DNA of 64,000 nt from Semisulcospira habei (Eukaryota; Mollusca; Gastropoda; Semisulcospiridae). Of this stretch, positions 23,340 to 33,571 are shown in pieces. A program made the translations under genes and the position numbers. Position 1 is the first letter of the stretch. Every line of letters starts with the position of its first letter. Location: contig BTPG01000001.1 of NCBI GenBank assembly GCA_036245525.1, forward strand, positions 174,194,078-174,258,077. The letters run 5' to 3'. The notes under the pieces are model-generated. The model saw nothing but the letters and a program-made list of their open reading frames with translations, ran no database searches and was not told where the DNA came from.

Positions 23340-23645
23340 CTTAATAATGCACCAAAGGTCCCTCCGCGAGCGTCAATCTTCTGTCTTCACTGTGACAAGA
23401 CTTGGCGATAAGGCTGTGTGCACCGCCAGATATCTTCCTCTCTCCCTCTCTTGTTCCGTCCTCTTGGAAGTCCACAGACAGCTTTCTCGTTGCGGTCTTC
23501 AGACGGCCTTGCTTGTCTTTTAACCGCACGCTTCCGCCTAACTCTTGATTTTTGTGATTTGTCCTCGACAGATCTACGCGATGGGATGTCTCGTGTCCAG
23601 AAATGGCCCAAACCGTAAATCGCTCTAGCTGTCTTTTTGGTTAGC
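23340..23645 (-). other. Possible exon (minus strand)
   Basis: On the minus strand a 306-bp segment is preceded by ATTTTATTCCTTGTTTGCAG, a strong acceptor-like pyrimidine tract plus AG. It is followed by AAGGTGAGTTTT, a perfect donor consensus. One frame is open from the second base (reading LTKKTARAIYGLGHFWTRDI) for 85 codons to a TGA at about 23387. It is rich in Arg and Lys with no recognised domain. The stop before the donor argues for a terminal or untranslated exon, a non-coding RNA, or chance. The base composition is richer in GC than its flanks. The splice signals are seen directly; the gene is an inference. Confidence 0.3.
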
Positions 23646-23810
23646 CTGCAAACAAGGAATAAAATCGTAGGTAATTAAACGAAATCCAATGGAATGTTTA
23701 CGAGATGTGTTTGCGAGGCGTTTCGCTGTTCATTACTCCAATTTTGTTATTTCAAGCTAACAAAAAAATGTTGTACCACGTGATGTGACGTGCTTTTTAC
23801 CTCATCTTTA

Positions 23811-23966
23811 AAGCGATCTGCTCCATGTCGGGTTTTGACTGCTAAAACTCGCCGACACATCTGGTTATCAAATGTTCTCTTAGCCTCAAATAAAACATTA
23901 TTATTATTTAAATAAGACTCCTCTAAAAAAAAAAACTGCTCTACCCTTCTTTTCACAATCTATGGG
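23811..23966 (+). repeat. Dispersed repeat H, uninterrupted copy
   Basis: AAGCGATCTGCTCCATGTCG, TTTTGACTGC, TCAAATGTTCTC and CTACCCTTCTTTTCACAATC. Related copies are at 32842-32960 and, split by insertions, at 56010-56550. This copy is an empty-site reference for the nest at 56 kb. Confidence 0.6.
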
Positions 23967-24054
23967 ATTTGGCACACGTAGCGTATCGGGAATAAACTTT
24001 CCTGCGTACAAAGGAGAAAAGGAACACAATAGTTGTTCATTTTACGACGTTCAA

Positions 24055-24245
24055 ACTTGAACATTGAACTTGGCCCTTTTTGTCTAGCGTTATTGTAAGG
24101 CAGACTAAGGACATTTATAAAGACCATATTGCGAACTGTACTGACGAGCAAACATGAACATTTAACGTGGCCCTTTTTGTCTAGCGTATTGTAAGGCAGA
24201 CTAAGGACATTTATATAGACGATATTGCGAACTGTACTGACGAGA
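24055..24245 (+). repeat. Repeat J, two tandem copies
   Basis: Two copies of about 96 bp with GGCCCTTTTTGTCTAGCG, AAGGCAGACTAAGGACATTT and GATATTGCGAACTGTACTGA. Diverged single copies lie at 33572 and 58923. The second copy runs into a family E hairpin. Confidence 0.6.
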
Positions 24246-24342
24246 GAAAGAAATGCGACAATTTTTTTTAAATCATCGGAAACACTTTAGTGTTTCCGAT
24301 GATTTAAAAAAAATTGTCGCATTTCTTTCGCTCGTCAGTATA
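24235..24342. mobile_element. Family E hairpin, near-perfect
   Basis: Ends ACTGACGAGAGAAAGAAATG and CATTTCTTTCGCTCGTCAGT. Inner arms AATCATCGGAAACAC / GTGTTTCCGATGATT. One of the best preserved E copies. Confidence 0.65.
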
Positions 24343-24445
24343 TTAACCCTTAACTGCCTTGAGTAGACCTCTCCTCAATATTTGATGATCAATAGACGAA
24401 ACTCCAGATACGTAGATATCGAGCTCGAATCTTTTAAAAATGTCG

Positions 24446-24516
24446 TGTGTGCTCGGGTCTGTGATTTTGGACTTTACGGCTTTCAGCCGTAAGGTCCAAA
24501 ATCACAGACAAGCACA
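24446..24516. mobile_element. Family D hairpin
   Basis: TGTGTGCTCGGGTCTGTGAT...ATCACAGACAAGCACA with centre TTTACGGCTTTCAGCCGTAA. Confidence 0.6.
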
Positions 24517-24688
24517 GATATAAAAAGCCAATCTTATCACAAACATCAGGCTTGGATCTAACAGAGTTTAAAGTTATAACGTCTGACATGATACCAAGGA
24601 GAAAAGATGGTTGTTGATAAGCACGTATGTATTGAACATTGTTGTGACATATCCTTAAATATGTGTTTGTTTTGGGGATGCATATAGA

Positions 24689-25311
24689 CTTAGAGCTGTT
24701 CTTAATTGGACGAACTTTTGATCGGCAAACCTAGATCGGAGAAGATCGGTGATCTTTTGGTTTGTTTCTTAATTGAGGTTGAACGAACCTAGGCGAACTT
24801 CAGCAAACCAGTTTTGCCATGGTTCTCTTTCTTAACTGAAGTGCTTGATTCGGCGTACTTACTGTCTGCAAAGGTGTTCAAAATGGCTGCCGCTATGCCG
24901 CTTCGCGATTTGAACGAAGTTTGTTTTTGTACTCCTTGCAGTAGCGATCCCACAAACAGCGTTGCGACTCCCACAAATCAATAAAAATAGGTCTTGTTCT
25001 TCGCACGAGTGAAATATCGCCGTCCGCCATATTTGTTTGTATCGGTGACTGTCTTCTTATCTCCATCGCAGAAGAGGGTAAAATTTTTGACCAATCAGAG
25101 AAAAGGTTCGCCTTTGTTTGCTCAACACGTTGAGCGAACCTTTTCCGATAGCGAACTATGGTTTGCCGAGGTTCGTGAACTACTTCGAACTAGGTTCGCC
25201 GTATCTTTAGATCGTCCAATTAAGAACCAACCTGGTTCGTCCGAGATCGTGAACTGTAGTTCGTCAGAGTTTGCGAACTAAACGGTTCGTTTAATTAAGA
25301 ACGTGCTTAAG
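24689..25311. mobile_element. TIR element with GTTCG motifs (623 bp)
   Basis: The left end CTTAGAGCTGTTCTTAATTG (then GACGAAC) matches the reverse complement of the right end (CTTAAGCACGTTCTTAATTA, then AACGAAC), with a few mismatches over about 28 bp. Inside are many GGTTCG and CGAAC motifs in both orientations, densest near the ends. TTAG at the left and TTAA at the right may be the target site. No transposase frame was seen, so it is probably non-autonomous. Confidence 0.5.
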
Positions 25312-25521
25312 GGACAGGGAGAAATGCCATGGAGAAAGTAAAAATAGAATGGTTCGTGATAGTTGAAATGTCTACCGTTTGTACTTTCACAATATTCCGT
25401 CTGAAACAAAATAAATATGTCTTGTAAAATGCACACTCAAGAAAAATGGCAACTGAATGGCATATTTATGAGTGAAAAAATAAACCTGATACGAGTTCTT
25501 GCTCTGAGTGTTAAGGTTTAT

Positions 25522-25642
<121 letters not shown>

Positions 25643-25726
25643 GTTACGTCTCTCCTGAACATACTTTTTAAAGCTCTGGCACCACTTACTCGTGCTTACA
25701 AGTAAGTACGAGAAGTAACCATCCCT

Positions 25727-25785
25727 CCATCCATCGATCGATTGATCGACCGTCAATCGACCGACCGATGGATCGATCGAGGATT

Positions 25786-25826
<41 letters not shown>
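25727..25826 (+). repeat. GATC/GATT and AATC tetranucleotide tract
   Basis: GATCGATC-type motifs run into a clean AATC repeat (25788-25826). 25827-26163 holds nothing recognised. Confidence 0.85.
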
Positions 25827-25827
<1 letters not shown>

Positions 25828-26163
25828 CATTGGCAGATCTCACAATTTGATCAAAATGGTATTTACGGACACAGATTATGCTAGTTTTGAGCTCGAGTAT
25901 CGGTTACATTAAAAACGCACTCAGCCTTTCAGGCCGGCTTAATCCACTCGTGTGAGGAGCAGCCGTTTGTCTCCATAGGCAGCTTCAAGTGCAGGCGAAT
26001 ACGCCTGTCGTGCAGATTGGAATCTGTGGGGGAAGCACGTGACACATCGGCATTACTTGCGATACCCACGACACGCACATGCCTACACTGTGAAATAAAC
26101 CACCTCAACTGCTCACCCAGTCACGTATTTCTCCTTCCTATCACTTTTTCATTTCTTTTGATC

Positions 26164-26376
26164 TTCAACCCCTTCAATGACGCGGAAAAGTCAAAACAAT
26201 CCAGCTGAAAAAGAGACACAGATCCTCATGAGCCCCCGCAGTTGCGGGGGCTCATGATGATCTATGTCTCTTGCTGAAATAGATGTGTGCCCATGTTCCT
26301 TGAACGGCTGTGGCTCTTTGGCGTTGAATTAGAAACGCGTCAGAAATATAATTTGCGTCTTCTGAAAATGGGTTAA
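26164..26376 (-). mobile_element. Family C hairpin, full length
   Basis: 213 bp, from TCAACCCCTTCAATGACG to GAAAATGGGTTAA. Hairpin CATGAGCCCCCGC / GCGGGGGCTCATG. The long arm (CTCTTTGGCGTTGAATTAG) is on the right, so the orientation is reversed relative to 13770. Confidence 0.7.
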
Positions 26377-26484
26377 AGGATTGCTGTTGTCTTTTTGCTT
26401 TTCATCAATGTTTATTTAAAGAAAAAAATCAACGCTGTATCGGCTTTCTTAACTTTCAATGCAATTTTGCTTTGCGACTCCATT

Positions 26485-26541
26485 TTTTTCTTTCCTTTTT
26501 CCGCCGTTAGATGGCCGTAATCGATTGCTCGGCATTACAAC
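26485..26541 (+). mobile_element. SINE-like 3' tail fragment
   Basis: GCCGTTAGATGGCCGTAATC and TTGCTCGGCATTACAACC resemble the block at 13600-13640. Its simple tail grew into the AACT tract that follows. Confidence 0.4.
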
Positions 26542-26820
<279 letters not shown>

Positions 26821-27105
26821 CTTTTTTCCTTTGCTTTCTTTTTCTTTCGGCTGACTGTAATAGATTATGGTTAGTGTCACATTAGCTCGGCACTGCCTGT
26901 TTACTGTCATGGTTGACCCATTTTCTTGTGTTATCTGGGTAGTGCTCAGTCAGTCATACGTTAGAAACTGTAACCCACGCCATCGAACCGGCAAAACTGG
27001 CGGTCTTACACGATCTATCTAAGAAAGTATTCTGCTTGCACGTTTAGAGAAAAAAAACAATAAACGTATTTATAACAAAACGCTATTTTTGCTTGCTTTG
27101 CGGTG

Positions 27106-27326
27106 TTAAGCTCAAGTGCATACTCGCCTACCAATGGACGCAGATTGTAAAGTAAAATCATGGTAAAGTCAACATCAAGACCCCAGCCGCCAAAGAAAGC
27201 GGACACAAAGACGTTTCAACAAGAGGCACAGATCCTCGTGAGCCCCCGCGACTGCGGGGGCTCATGAGGATCTTTGCCTCTTGCAGTCAAGTGATGTGCG
27301 TCGTGTTTTGGTGGTAAAGAGATTAT
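27106..27326 (+). mobile_element. Family C hairpin, full length
   Basis: From TTAAGCTCAAGTGC through GGACGCAGATTGTAA to the hairpin (GATCCTCGTGAGCCCCCGCG and complement), ending GTAAAGAGATTAT. The left TTAA is intact and the right one mutated. Confidence 0.6.
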
Positions 27327-27764
27327 AAGCTTAACTGGCCCACGTATTATTATTATTATTATTAGCGACGTTGTACTTGTTCTAAAAAAAAAAAACGTTC
27401 AGTGCATACTGATGTGTAACAATACAAATACCGCCGATCAGGAAGTGGGGAGAGTTAATAACAGCAAAACCTCTCTAAATGTGAATAAATAAACAACACA
27501 CACGCGTTTAGGTTTAATTAATTTCTAAACGTGCTTGTAAGGATAAGTGGAAAGGCTTGTCTTTTAATTTCCAGCTATTTTTTGTTTGTGTTTTGTTTGT
27601 TGTTTTTGTTTTTTTTTTGTTTGTTTGTTTGAAGGGATTGTCAGAACTTCACAAAATTCACGAGAACAGGCTGAGAATTAGTCGTAAACGTGCAACGTTA
27701 TAATCGCTTCAATGCCTTTTTATGCGATCGCAGACTGCAAGCTTCAAAACCGTTCTTGTGGAAC
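27327..27764. other. No gene recognised
   Basis: AT-rich sequence with a short ATT tract (27345-27364), an A run and a GTTT-rich tract (27585-27630). No coding frame is supported. Confidence 0.4.
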
Positions 27765-27855
27765 AGAGCCAACAAGAGTCATCAGATCCTCGTGAGGCTC
27801 TACGCCTCTGGCATTTGAGTGTTGTTTATCGTGTTTCGGCAAGACAGGGGTTCAA
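27765..27855 (+). mobile_element. Family C fragment, collapsed hairpin
   Basis: AACAAGAGTCATCAGATCCT, CGTGAGGCTCTACGCCTCTG, then TTTGAGTGTTG. The central GC stem is deleted. Confidence 0.45.
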
Positions 27856-28039
27856 GCACGACTAATACTTATTTGCGGGGGCAGGGGATCTAACTGTTCG
27901 TCTGTCCAGCGCTGAGTAATTCCCCTTGGTTTGTTGTATAATACTTATTTGTGGAAACATTGGTCACTTCTCACCGTGAGGTAAATCAAGCTGTGTTAAT
28001 AACTACCAGTAGCCATCACCGACTGACCGCCAAATAACA

Positions 28040-28215
28040 TTTTTTGACCATGATAGTTCAAGGGTGGTGCCAGAATAGCTTGGCGCCTATAGGCGCCAAG
28101 CTATTCTGTCACCACCTTGAACTATCATGGTCGATCTGTCTCCTGCAGGGTGCTGCAGTCCTCAGAGGACAACACCAAAGTGTGGGTATTTTGTACCTGG
28201 GACACAATGAGTTAT
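28040..28215 (-). mobile_element. Family B hairpin, left end lost
   Basis: Hairpin AGAATAGCTTGGCGCC / GGCGCCAAGCTATTCT with right flank CTGCAGTCCTCAGAGGACAA, ending ACAATGAGTTAT. It belongs to the subgroup at 29090-30152. Confidence 0.6.
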
Positions 28216-28256
28216 TTGACAATCTAATAATCGAAATAATGGAAACACCAAACACA

Positions 28257-29633
28257 GAGGTCGTTTACACTTGCACATCAACCCGGGTTGAACCCGAGTA
28301 CAACCCGGGTTGGAGCGTTTAGACTTGACCCAACCCGCGTTGGAGCAGGGTAGAGTTCGACCCTGATCCAAAGCAGGGTTGAACCGGGGTTTGGATCTAT
28401 ATCGCATTCCATTCCGCGTCATCACAGTAGAAGTAGAAGACCTTCCCTCCAGGAAGGAATTACTGTTAGTCTTTCGTCGGCGTTTTGTAGCATTCCTTTT
28501 TGCAGGTGGGGAAGCTACCCCACGCCAACCCCTTACTAGGAGGACAGGGTTTCTGTCGGGTCACCTTCCTAGACCAGTGGTTCACGGCACCTATTTCATT
28601 CGGTGCACCCTCTCACGAGGGCCCCCCTATCCACCACCCAGGGGACGCGCCTCAACGCCGTATGGTCCCAGCGCGAGATGTCATCACAGTGCATGTTGCC
28701 AAAATAAATCGGGGAGGTGACGGCAGGAATTTCAGTACCGTTGACACAACAGATATCATAGCCTTGACTTCGATTGTGCACATCGATAGAGAACATGAGA
28801 TATTTCTACGGCTTTTCATCTATGTCTGGGCTCAAGGCGGGTGCTCGTTATATGTTTCATTTTCTGCACGATTTGCCTCCAGCAGTCTTGAGTCCGTGGA
28901 AGAGAACAAACACTTCTGACGATAAAATAAGTGGTTGCCGAAATGACAATGTAAGAGCGCTGTTAATCAACGTTGTCATAGAGGTCATGATCTGTAAGAA
29001 AAACTTTCTTTTTCTCTAAACTTTGCTGTACGCGTAGCTTGAATCTCGTGTTCGTGATCACCTCTTTATATGCCGCAAGAAATAATACATTAACTCATTC
29101 TACCCCAGGTAAGATAAGGATCGACCACGATAGATCAAGGGGGATGCCAGAATAGCTTGGCGCCTATGGGCGCCAAGCTATTCTGGCATCACCCTTGAAC
29201 TATCATGGTCGATCTGCGTCCTGCACTGCAATGCAGTCTTCAGAGGACAACGGCAAGATTTAAGGATTTCGGTCTCGGGGTAGAATGAGTTAAAAAATAA
29301 TAAAAAGAAAGACTGGTCACACTCCAACTGAAAGAGCCAAAGAACACGAGGCACGTACGTGTCTCTTGGAGGGCGCCATCAGTGATGCATTCCTAAGATG
29401 CCTTGTCGCGTCATGTGGTCGGCGTGTCAACCCCGGTTTCAAATGCGACAACGCAACAACCCGGGTTCAACCTTGGTTCAGCTCTACTCGGGTTCAACCC
29501 TGGTTCAGCTCTACTCGGGTTCAACCCTGGTGACCAGCTCTACTCGGGTTCAACCCTGGTTCAGATCTACTCGGGTTCAACCCTGGTTCAGATCTACTCA
29601 GGTTCCACCCGGGTTGCAAGTGTAAACGGCCTC
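28257..29633. mobile_element. TIR element with subterminal GGGTTCAACC repeats (1.4 kb)
   Basis: The left end GAGGTCGTTTACACTTGCA matches the reverse complement of the right end (GAGGCCGTTTACACTTGCA) with one difference. Next to both ends lie arrays of ACCCGGGTTGAACCC-type motifs. On the right (29450-29610) they form about six tandem 27-bp units (GGGTTCAACCCTGG...CTCTACTC). A family B hairpin (29090-29293) is inserted inside. The GC-rich interior (28440-28700) has no recognised transposase. Target duplication was not clear. It is a probable non-autonomous DNA transposon of unknown class. Confidence 0.55.
29090..29293 (-). mobile_element. Family B TTAA-bounded hairpin, inside TIR element
   Basis: 204 bp with TTAA at both ends (TTAACTCATTCTACCCC...GGGGTAGAATGAGTTAA). 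Hairpin AGAATAGCTTGGCGCC and complement. It is nested in the element at 28257-29633. Confidence 0.75.
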
Positions 29634-29668
29634 CAATGTAAGACGTGTCTACACTTTTTCAAACTCCC

Positions 29669-29882
29669 TTAACTCACTCTACCCCAACACCGAAATCCCC
29701 AAATGTTGCCGTTGTCCTCTGAAGACTGCATTGTAGTGCAGGACACAGATCGACCATGATAGTTCAAGGCTGATGCCAGAATAGCTTGGCGCCCATAGGC
29801 GCCAAGCTATTCTGGCATCACCCTTGAACTATCATGGTCGACCCTGATCTTGCTGTGGTGTGTCTGGGGTAGAATGAGTTAA
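29669..29882 (+). mobile_element. Family B TTAA-bounded hairpin
   Basis: 214 bp, TTAACTCACTCTACCCC...GGGGTAGAATGAGTTAA. Opposite orientation to its neighbours at 29090 and 29940. Confidence 0.75.
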
Positions 29883-29939
29883 TGACCATTCAGATTTTAC
29901 CACCGTCAGCATTTTCATATCTAAAAGATTGAATACGGC

Positions 29940-30152
29940 TTAACTCATTCAATTCCGACACGCCACGACAAGGCATGGGTCGAGCGTGATAGTTCAAGGG
30001 TTGTGCCAGAACAGCTTGGCGCCCATAGGCGCCAGGCTATTCTGGCACATCCCTTGAACTATCACACTCGATCTGTTTTCAGAAGTGTAATACAGTCTTC
30101 AGGGGGCAACTTCAACATTTGCCGATTTCGGTCCTGGAGCAGAATGTGTTAA
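29940..30152 (-). mobile_element. Family B TTAA-bounded hairpin
   Basis: 213 bp, TTAACTCATTCAATTCCG...GGAGCAGAATGTGTTAA. The left arm has GAACAGCTTGG opposite CCAGGCTATTC, so it is slightly mismatched. Confidence 0.7.
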
Positions 30153-30406
30153 CCTTTCCAAACTTCTATCGCTAAAACTAAATAAAAAAAAAAAACCCGT
30201 ATAATTCGTGCATTTGAGGGTTTTGATGACTGATTTTTCTCAAACCTGACTATCCCTTCGGGGTCTCGGTAACCACTTTGATCTCGGCGATTCCTGTAGA
30301 AATCATCGCGACCGGAAGCGTTACCGCCAGCGAAAGTACTAAGACAACCGCGAAAAATCTTGTGGGCTACATCGGTGACTACAAGCCTGCCGTTGCCCAT
30401 ATAAGG

Positions 30407-30622
30407 TTAACACCTTACGCCCTGAGGACGAAATTATCAAATTTGTTTAGATATCCTATGAGATCAATATCACAGTTCTGGAGACAGATCGACCATGATA
30501 TTTCAAGGTTGGTGTCAAAATAGCTTGGCGCCTAGAGGCGCCAAGCTATTCTGACACCAACGGCTTGAAATATCATGATCGATACAAATCCTGTCGTAGT
30601 ATTTCAGGGCTTTATGGGTTAA
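30407..30622 (+). mobile_element. Family B TTAA-bounded hairpin
   Basis: 216 bp, TTAACACCTTACGCCC...GGGCTTTATGGGTTAA. Hairpin AAATAGCTTGGCGCC / GGCGCCAAGCTATTC, with GGTTGGTGTC outside. Confidence 0.7.
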
Positions 30623-30814
30623 AGTTAATGTTGACGCAGTATCTCCAACATTTGAAAATTTTACTCTGAGAGCTTAATGAGTTAATTGTCTGACAAAAAA
30701 CACCCAACACAATGATGTAGGCACGAACATCGGCTTTACTGGCCTTCTTTATGATAAAACCCTAACATATCGTGTATGTTCACGGCTATTTTACCATTTA
30801 CACGATCAAAATAA

Positions 30815-30889
30815 ATTGACGAGCAAATGAAATGCGACATATTTGAAAATAACCACACAAATGTCTCATTTCCATTGCTCGTCAGTATA
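30815..30889. mobile_element. Family E hairpin, shortened
   Basis: TTGACGAGCAAATGAAATGC...CATTTCCATTGCTCGTCAGT with a short inner loop. Confidence 0.55.
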
Positions 30890-31030
30890 GAATTTGCAGG
30901 ATAAAAATAGATTGAAAAATGACATGTACGTTCATGTCGACACTGAAATTATTACCCCCCCACCTCCCCTTCACCCCCCCCCCCCCAATCCTGTGCACTT
31001 ATCGGACTTAGCACTTTGTGTCCAAGGCAA

Positions 31031-31100
31031 TGTGTGCTAGCCTGTGATTTTGGATCTTACGGAATAAAGCCGTAAGGTCCAAAATTGCAGATCACCACAC
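31031..31100. mobile_element. Family D hairpin
   Basis: TGTGTGCTAGCCTGTGATTT with CTTACGGAATAAAGCCGTAAG in the centre (palindromic) and GCAGATCACCACAC at the right. C and G runs precede it at 30955-30987. Confidence 0.55.
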
Positions 31101-31271
31101 TGCCACACACTGGGACTGGGACAAATCTGTACTGTTACAGCACACACGCGGTTCTTAATTTGCGCTGAAAAGACACGAGCTCGCGAATGTTCGGATTACG
31201 GATAACACGCCTTGCTCAAGGCTTCGTGATCAAGTCGGTCCACGTACTTAGATCGTGCATGGAGGAAATTT

Positions 31272-31525
31272 AAAGTATGGTGGCACACACGTTTTTCCCA
31301 GGACCGTTACTGGACGCAAATTTTATTTCTCAAATCTTTCTTCATGCGACCACCAAATGCAACAAACGTCGAAGGTGACAAATTGATGTCAGCAAGAGGC
31401 ATAGATTCTCATGAGCCCCCGCGACTGCGGGAGCTGATAAGGATCTATACCTCTTGCAGATGGGAGACATTCAATTTTCGGCAGTGATTGGGTTAAAGGT
31501 AAGAAAAAACGTGTGCCACCATACT
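31272..31525. repeat. Outer hairpin split by a family C copy
   Basis: AGTATGGTGGCACACACGTT (31274) and the complementary AACGTGTGCCACCATACT (31508) form arms around a family C element. Its hairpin is at 31392-31459 (AAGAGGCATAGATTCTCATG...CTATACCTCTT), and it ends GTGATTGGGTTAA at 31496. The layout suggests insertion of C into an older inverted repeat. Confidence 0.5.
31385..31496 (+). mobile_element. Family C hairpin, TTAA at right end
   Basis: Hairpin plus right flank AGATGGGAGACATTC, ending CAGTGATTGGGTTAA. The left boundary lies somewhere between 31297 and 31385. Confidence 0.6.
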
Positions 31526-31554
31526 ATATTTGCCAGTGAAACATAAATTACACT

Positions 31555-31608
31555 AAAGAGTTTCCGATGATTACAAAAATATCGCATTTCTTTTGCTCGT
31601 CAGCATAC
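31555..31608 (+). mobile_element. Family E fragment (right half)
   Basis: GAGTTTCCGATGATTACAAA then ATATCGCATTTCTTTTGCTC and GTCAGCATAC. The left arm is missing. Confidence 0.5.
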
Positions 31609-31876
31609 ATTTCTGAACCACAGTAGCCTGAGAGCGCGGCCCTGCAATCATTCTCACCGAAAAGAGAGCGGCACACTAAGTTTTGATGACTGGGAATCTT
31701 TAGTTTTAGTTGCTTCAGAAACGTTTGACAGCATCGCGCTGTTTTCATCAGTTGAGTAGGCTGCTTGATGTTGTCGAAATTTATCCAAGTAAGTGAGCTC
31801 AAATTCTGTGCCAGTAAACAGCTTGCGTTATAGACCCTAATAATAACGAACTTACCTGGGGTGCGTAAGGCTGATT

Positions 31877-32089
31877 TTACTCATTCAGCCCGGCGCACGT
31901 ACTTCCCAAATTTTGGAGGCGTCATCTAACGACTATGCACCTGTTGCAGGAGATGGATCGACCATGATAATTCAAGGGTAGTGCCAGATTAGCTTGGCGC
32001 CGACAGGCGCCAAGCTAATCTGGCACTACCCTTGAATTATCATGGTCGACCCATCTCCTGCTGTAGTGCATCAGAGCTGAATGGGTTAA
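31877..32089 (+). mobile_element. Family B hairpin, right TTAA intact
   Basis: 213 bp, TTACTCATTCAGCCCGG...AGAGCTGAATGGGTTAA. The left TTAA has lost one base. Hairpin AGATTAGCTTGGCGCC and complement. Confidence 0.7.
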
Positions 32090-32424
32090 ACACACGCAGT
32101 TTGCGACGCGTAATGCTACGGACTGCGGCCCTAGCACACGTAATATTACGGGTTGCGGCTTTAAGAACCCGTCACTGAGCCGCTGGTGCACGTTATTAAT
32201 GCAGTCGAAAATCACGGCTGACGTCACTGAATCGCTGACGTCCACAAAGCAATATCACACCTTTGTCTGCTCGCGGCGCCTGCAGCGTATATATTAATGA
32301 ATAAATTAATCGGAAGGGAGACACCTTAAAATGGACCCCAATAACCCCATCACTGCTGAAGATGCGTCTCAGATTCACAGCCAATAAATCCTGTCTGTCT
32401 GAGGCACACTGACATGATTGAGGA
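32090..32424. other. No gene recognised
   Basis: Contains two related short motifs (GCGTAATGCTACGGACTGCGG and a variant with GTAATATTACGGGTTGCGG). Otherwise apparently unique. Confidence 0.35.
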
Positions 32425-32534
32425 CAGCAAGAGGCACAGATCCTCATGTGCCCCCGCATCTGCGAGGGCTCATGAGGATCTATGCCTCTTGGTTTTGGAT
32501 GGTGTTGGTTGTGTTGCAGCAGTGAAGAGGTTAA
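32425..32534 (+). mobile_element. Family C hairpin, TTAA at right end
   Basis: CAAGAGGCACAGATCCTCAT...ATGAGGATCTATGCCTCTTG, ending GCAGTGAAGAGGTTAA. Confidence 0.6.
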
Positions 32535-32620
32535 GGCACAATTACAAGGAAAATGCAAACGGCCGCGAAGGGGTAGAAGAAGGAAGACTGAAAATTGGAA
32601 GTAGAAGTTAAAATTCGCCA

Positions 32621-32842
32621 TTAATCTCTTCACTGCCGTGAAAAACGTGAACCCGACCCAACTGCAAGAGACATAGATACTCATGAGCCCCCGCGACTGC
32701 TGGGGCTCATGAGGATCTAGGGCTCTTGCTGAGACCAATTTGTATCCATGTTTCTTGGACGGTGTTGGCTTTTGGTCGTTGGATGAACCAAGGTTTCAGA
32801 AACAAAAAATGTACTGCGTACAGTGGCAGAGAAGGGCGTTAC
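32621..32842 (-). mobile_element. Family C hairpin, full length
   Basis: TTAATCTCTTCACTGCCGTG, then CAACTGCAAGAGACATAGAT, the hairpin, and the long arm at right, ending GAAGGGCGTTAC. The right TTAA has become TTAC. It abuts repeat H. Confidence 0.65.
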
Positions 32843-32960
32843 AAGCGATCTGCTCTATGGCAGGCTTTGACTGATAACATTCGCGGATACAGCGGGTTGT
32901 CAATGTTGCCTTGCCTTTACTATGCATTTTCTAACCTTCATTTACAATCCCTGTGAGTAA
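32842..32960 (+). repeat. Dispersed repeat H, second copy
   Basis: AAGCGATCTGCTCTATGGCA, GGCTTTGACTGATAAC, then GTTGTCAATGTTGCCTTG. It is uninterrupted at the point where the 56-kb copy is split. Confidence 0.55.
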
Positions 32961-33039
32961 TCACACGCACCAACGGGTTTCCACTAGCTGTTAGCTAACG
33001 AAAAGGAGGAGAATTGCAGAAAGGTCTTTCATTCTACGC

Positions 33040-33335
33040 AATCCAGACCAAAAAGGTGACTGCCAAGCGTGTAATAAGCAAAGAAGTACCCAACGGAGAA
33101 AGAAAAACGCTTAGAAAAGACGGGTACAACACAATTTATTAATATTTTCGGGTAAGTACCCTTTGTCAAAATAGACAAACAAACAAACAGAGAGATTAGC
33201 CGCTACTTATCTTTCTGTTTGTTTGTTTGTCTATTTTGACAAAGGGTATTTACCCGAAATATTAATAAATTGTGTTGGACCCGTCTTTTCTAAGCGTGTT
33301 TCTTTCTCCGTTGGGTACTTCTTTTCATTTTACGT
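33040..33335. mobile_element. Two Penelope 3' tails head to head
   Basis: The left part is a minus-strand tail (GACCAAAAAGGTGACTGCCA, GAAGTACCCAACGGAGAAAG, ATAGACAAACAAAC). The right part is a plus-strand tail (GTCTATTTTGACAAAGGGTA, AATATTAATAAATTGTG, CCGTTGGGTACTTC). Both match the end of the large Penelope copy at 39833-40000. The truncated 5' ends meet near 33205. Confidence 0.7.
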
Positions 33336-33352
33336 CATTCAGACTACATAAT

Positions 33353-33569
33353 TTAACTCATTCAGCCCGGAGCAGGTCACATTTCCCAAATTATGGAGGC
33401 GTCATCTAACGACTATGCACCTGTTGCAAGAGATGGATAGACCATGATAATTCAAGGGTAGTGCCAGATTAGCTTGGCGCCTGTCGGCGCCAAGCTAATC
33501 TGGCACTACCCTTGAATTATCATGGTCGACACATCTCGTGCTGCAGTGCGTCAGGGGTAAATGGGTTAA
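33353..33569 (+). mobile_element. Family B TTAA-bounded hairpin
   Basis: 217 bp, TTAACTCATTCAGCCCGG...AGGGGTAAATGGGTTAA. Hairpin AGATTAGCTTGGCGCC and complement with loop TGTC. Confidence 0.75.
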
Positions 33570-33571
33570 GT

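Noticed and set aside
28379..28919. Overlapping frames of 113 and 139 codons
   Set aside because: They lie inside a TIR element in GC-rich sequence, overlap in different frames and show no transposase motif.
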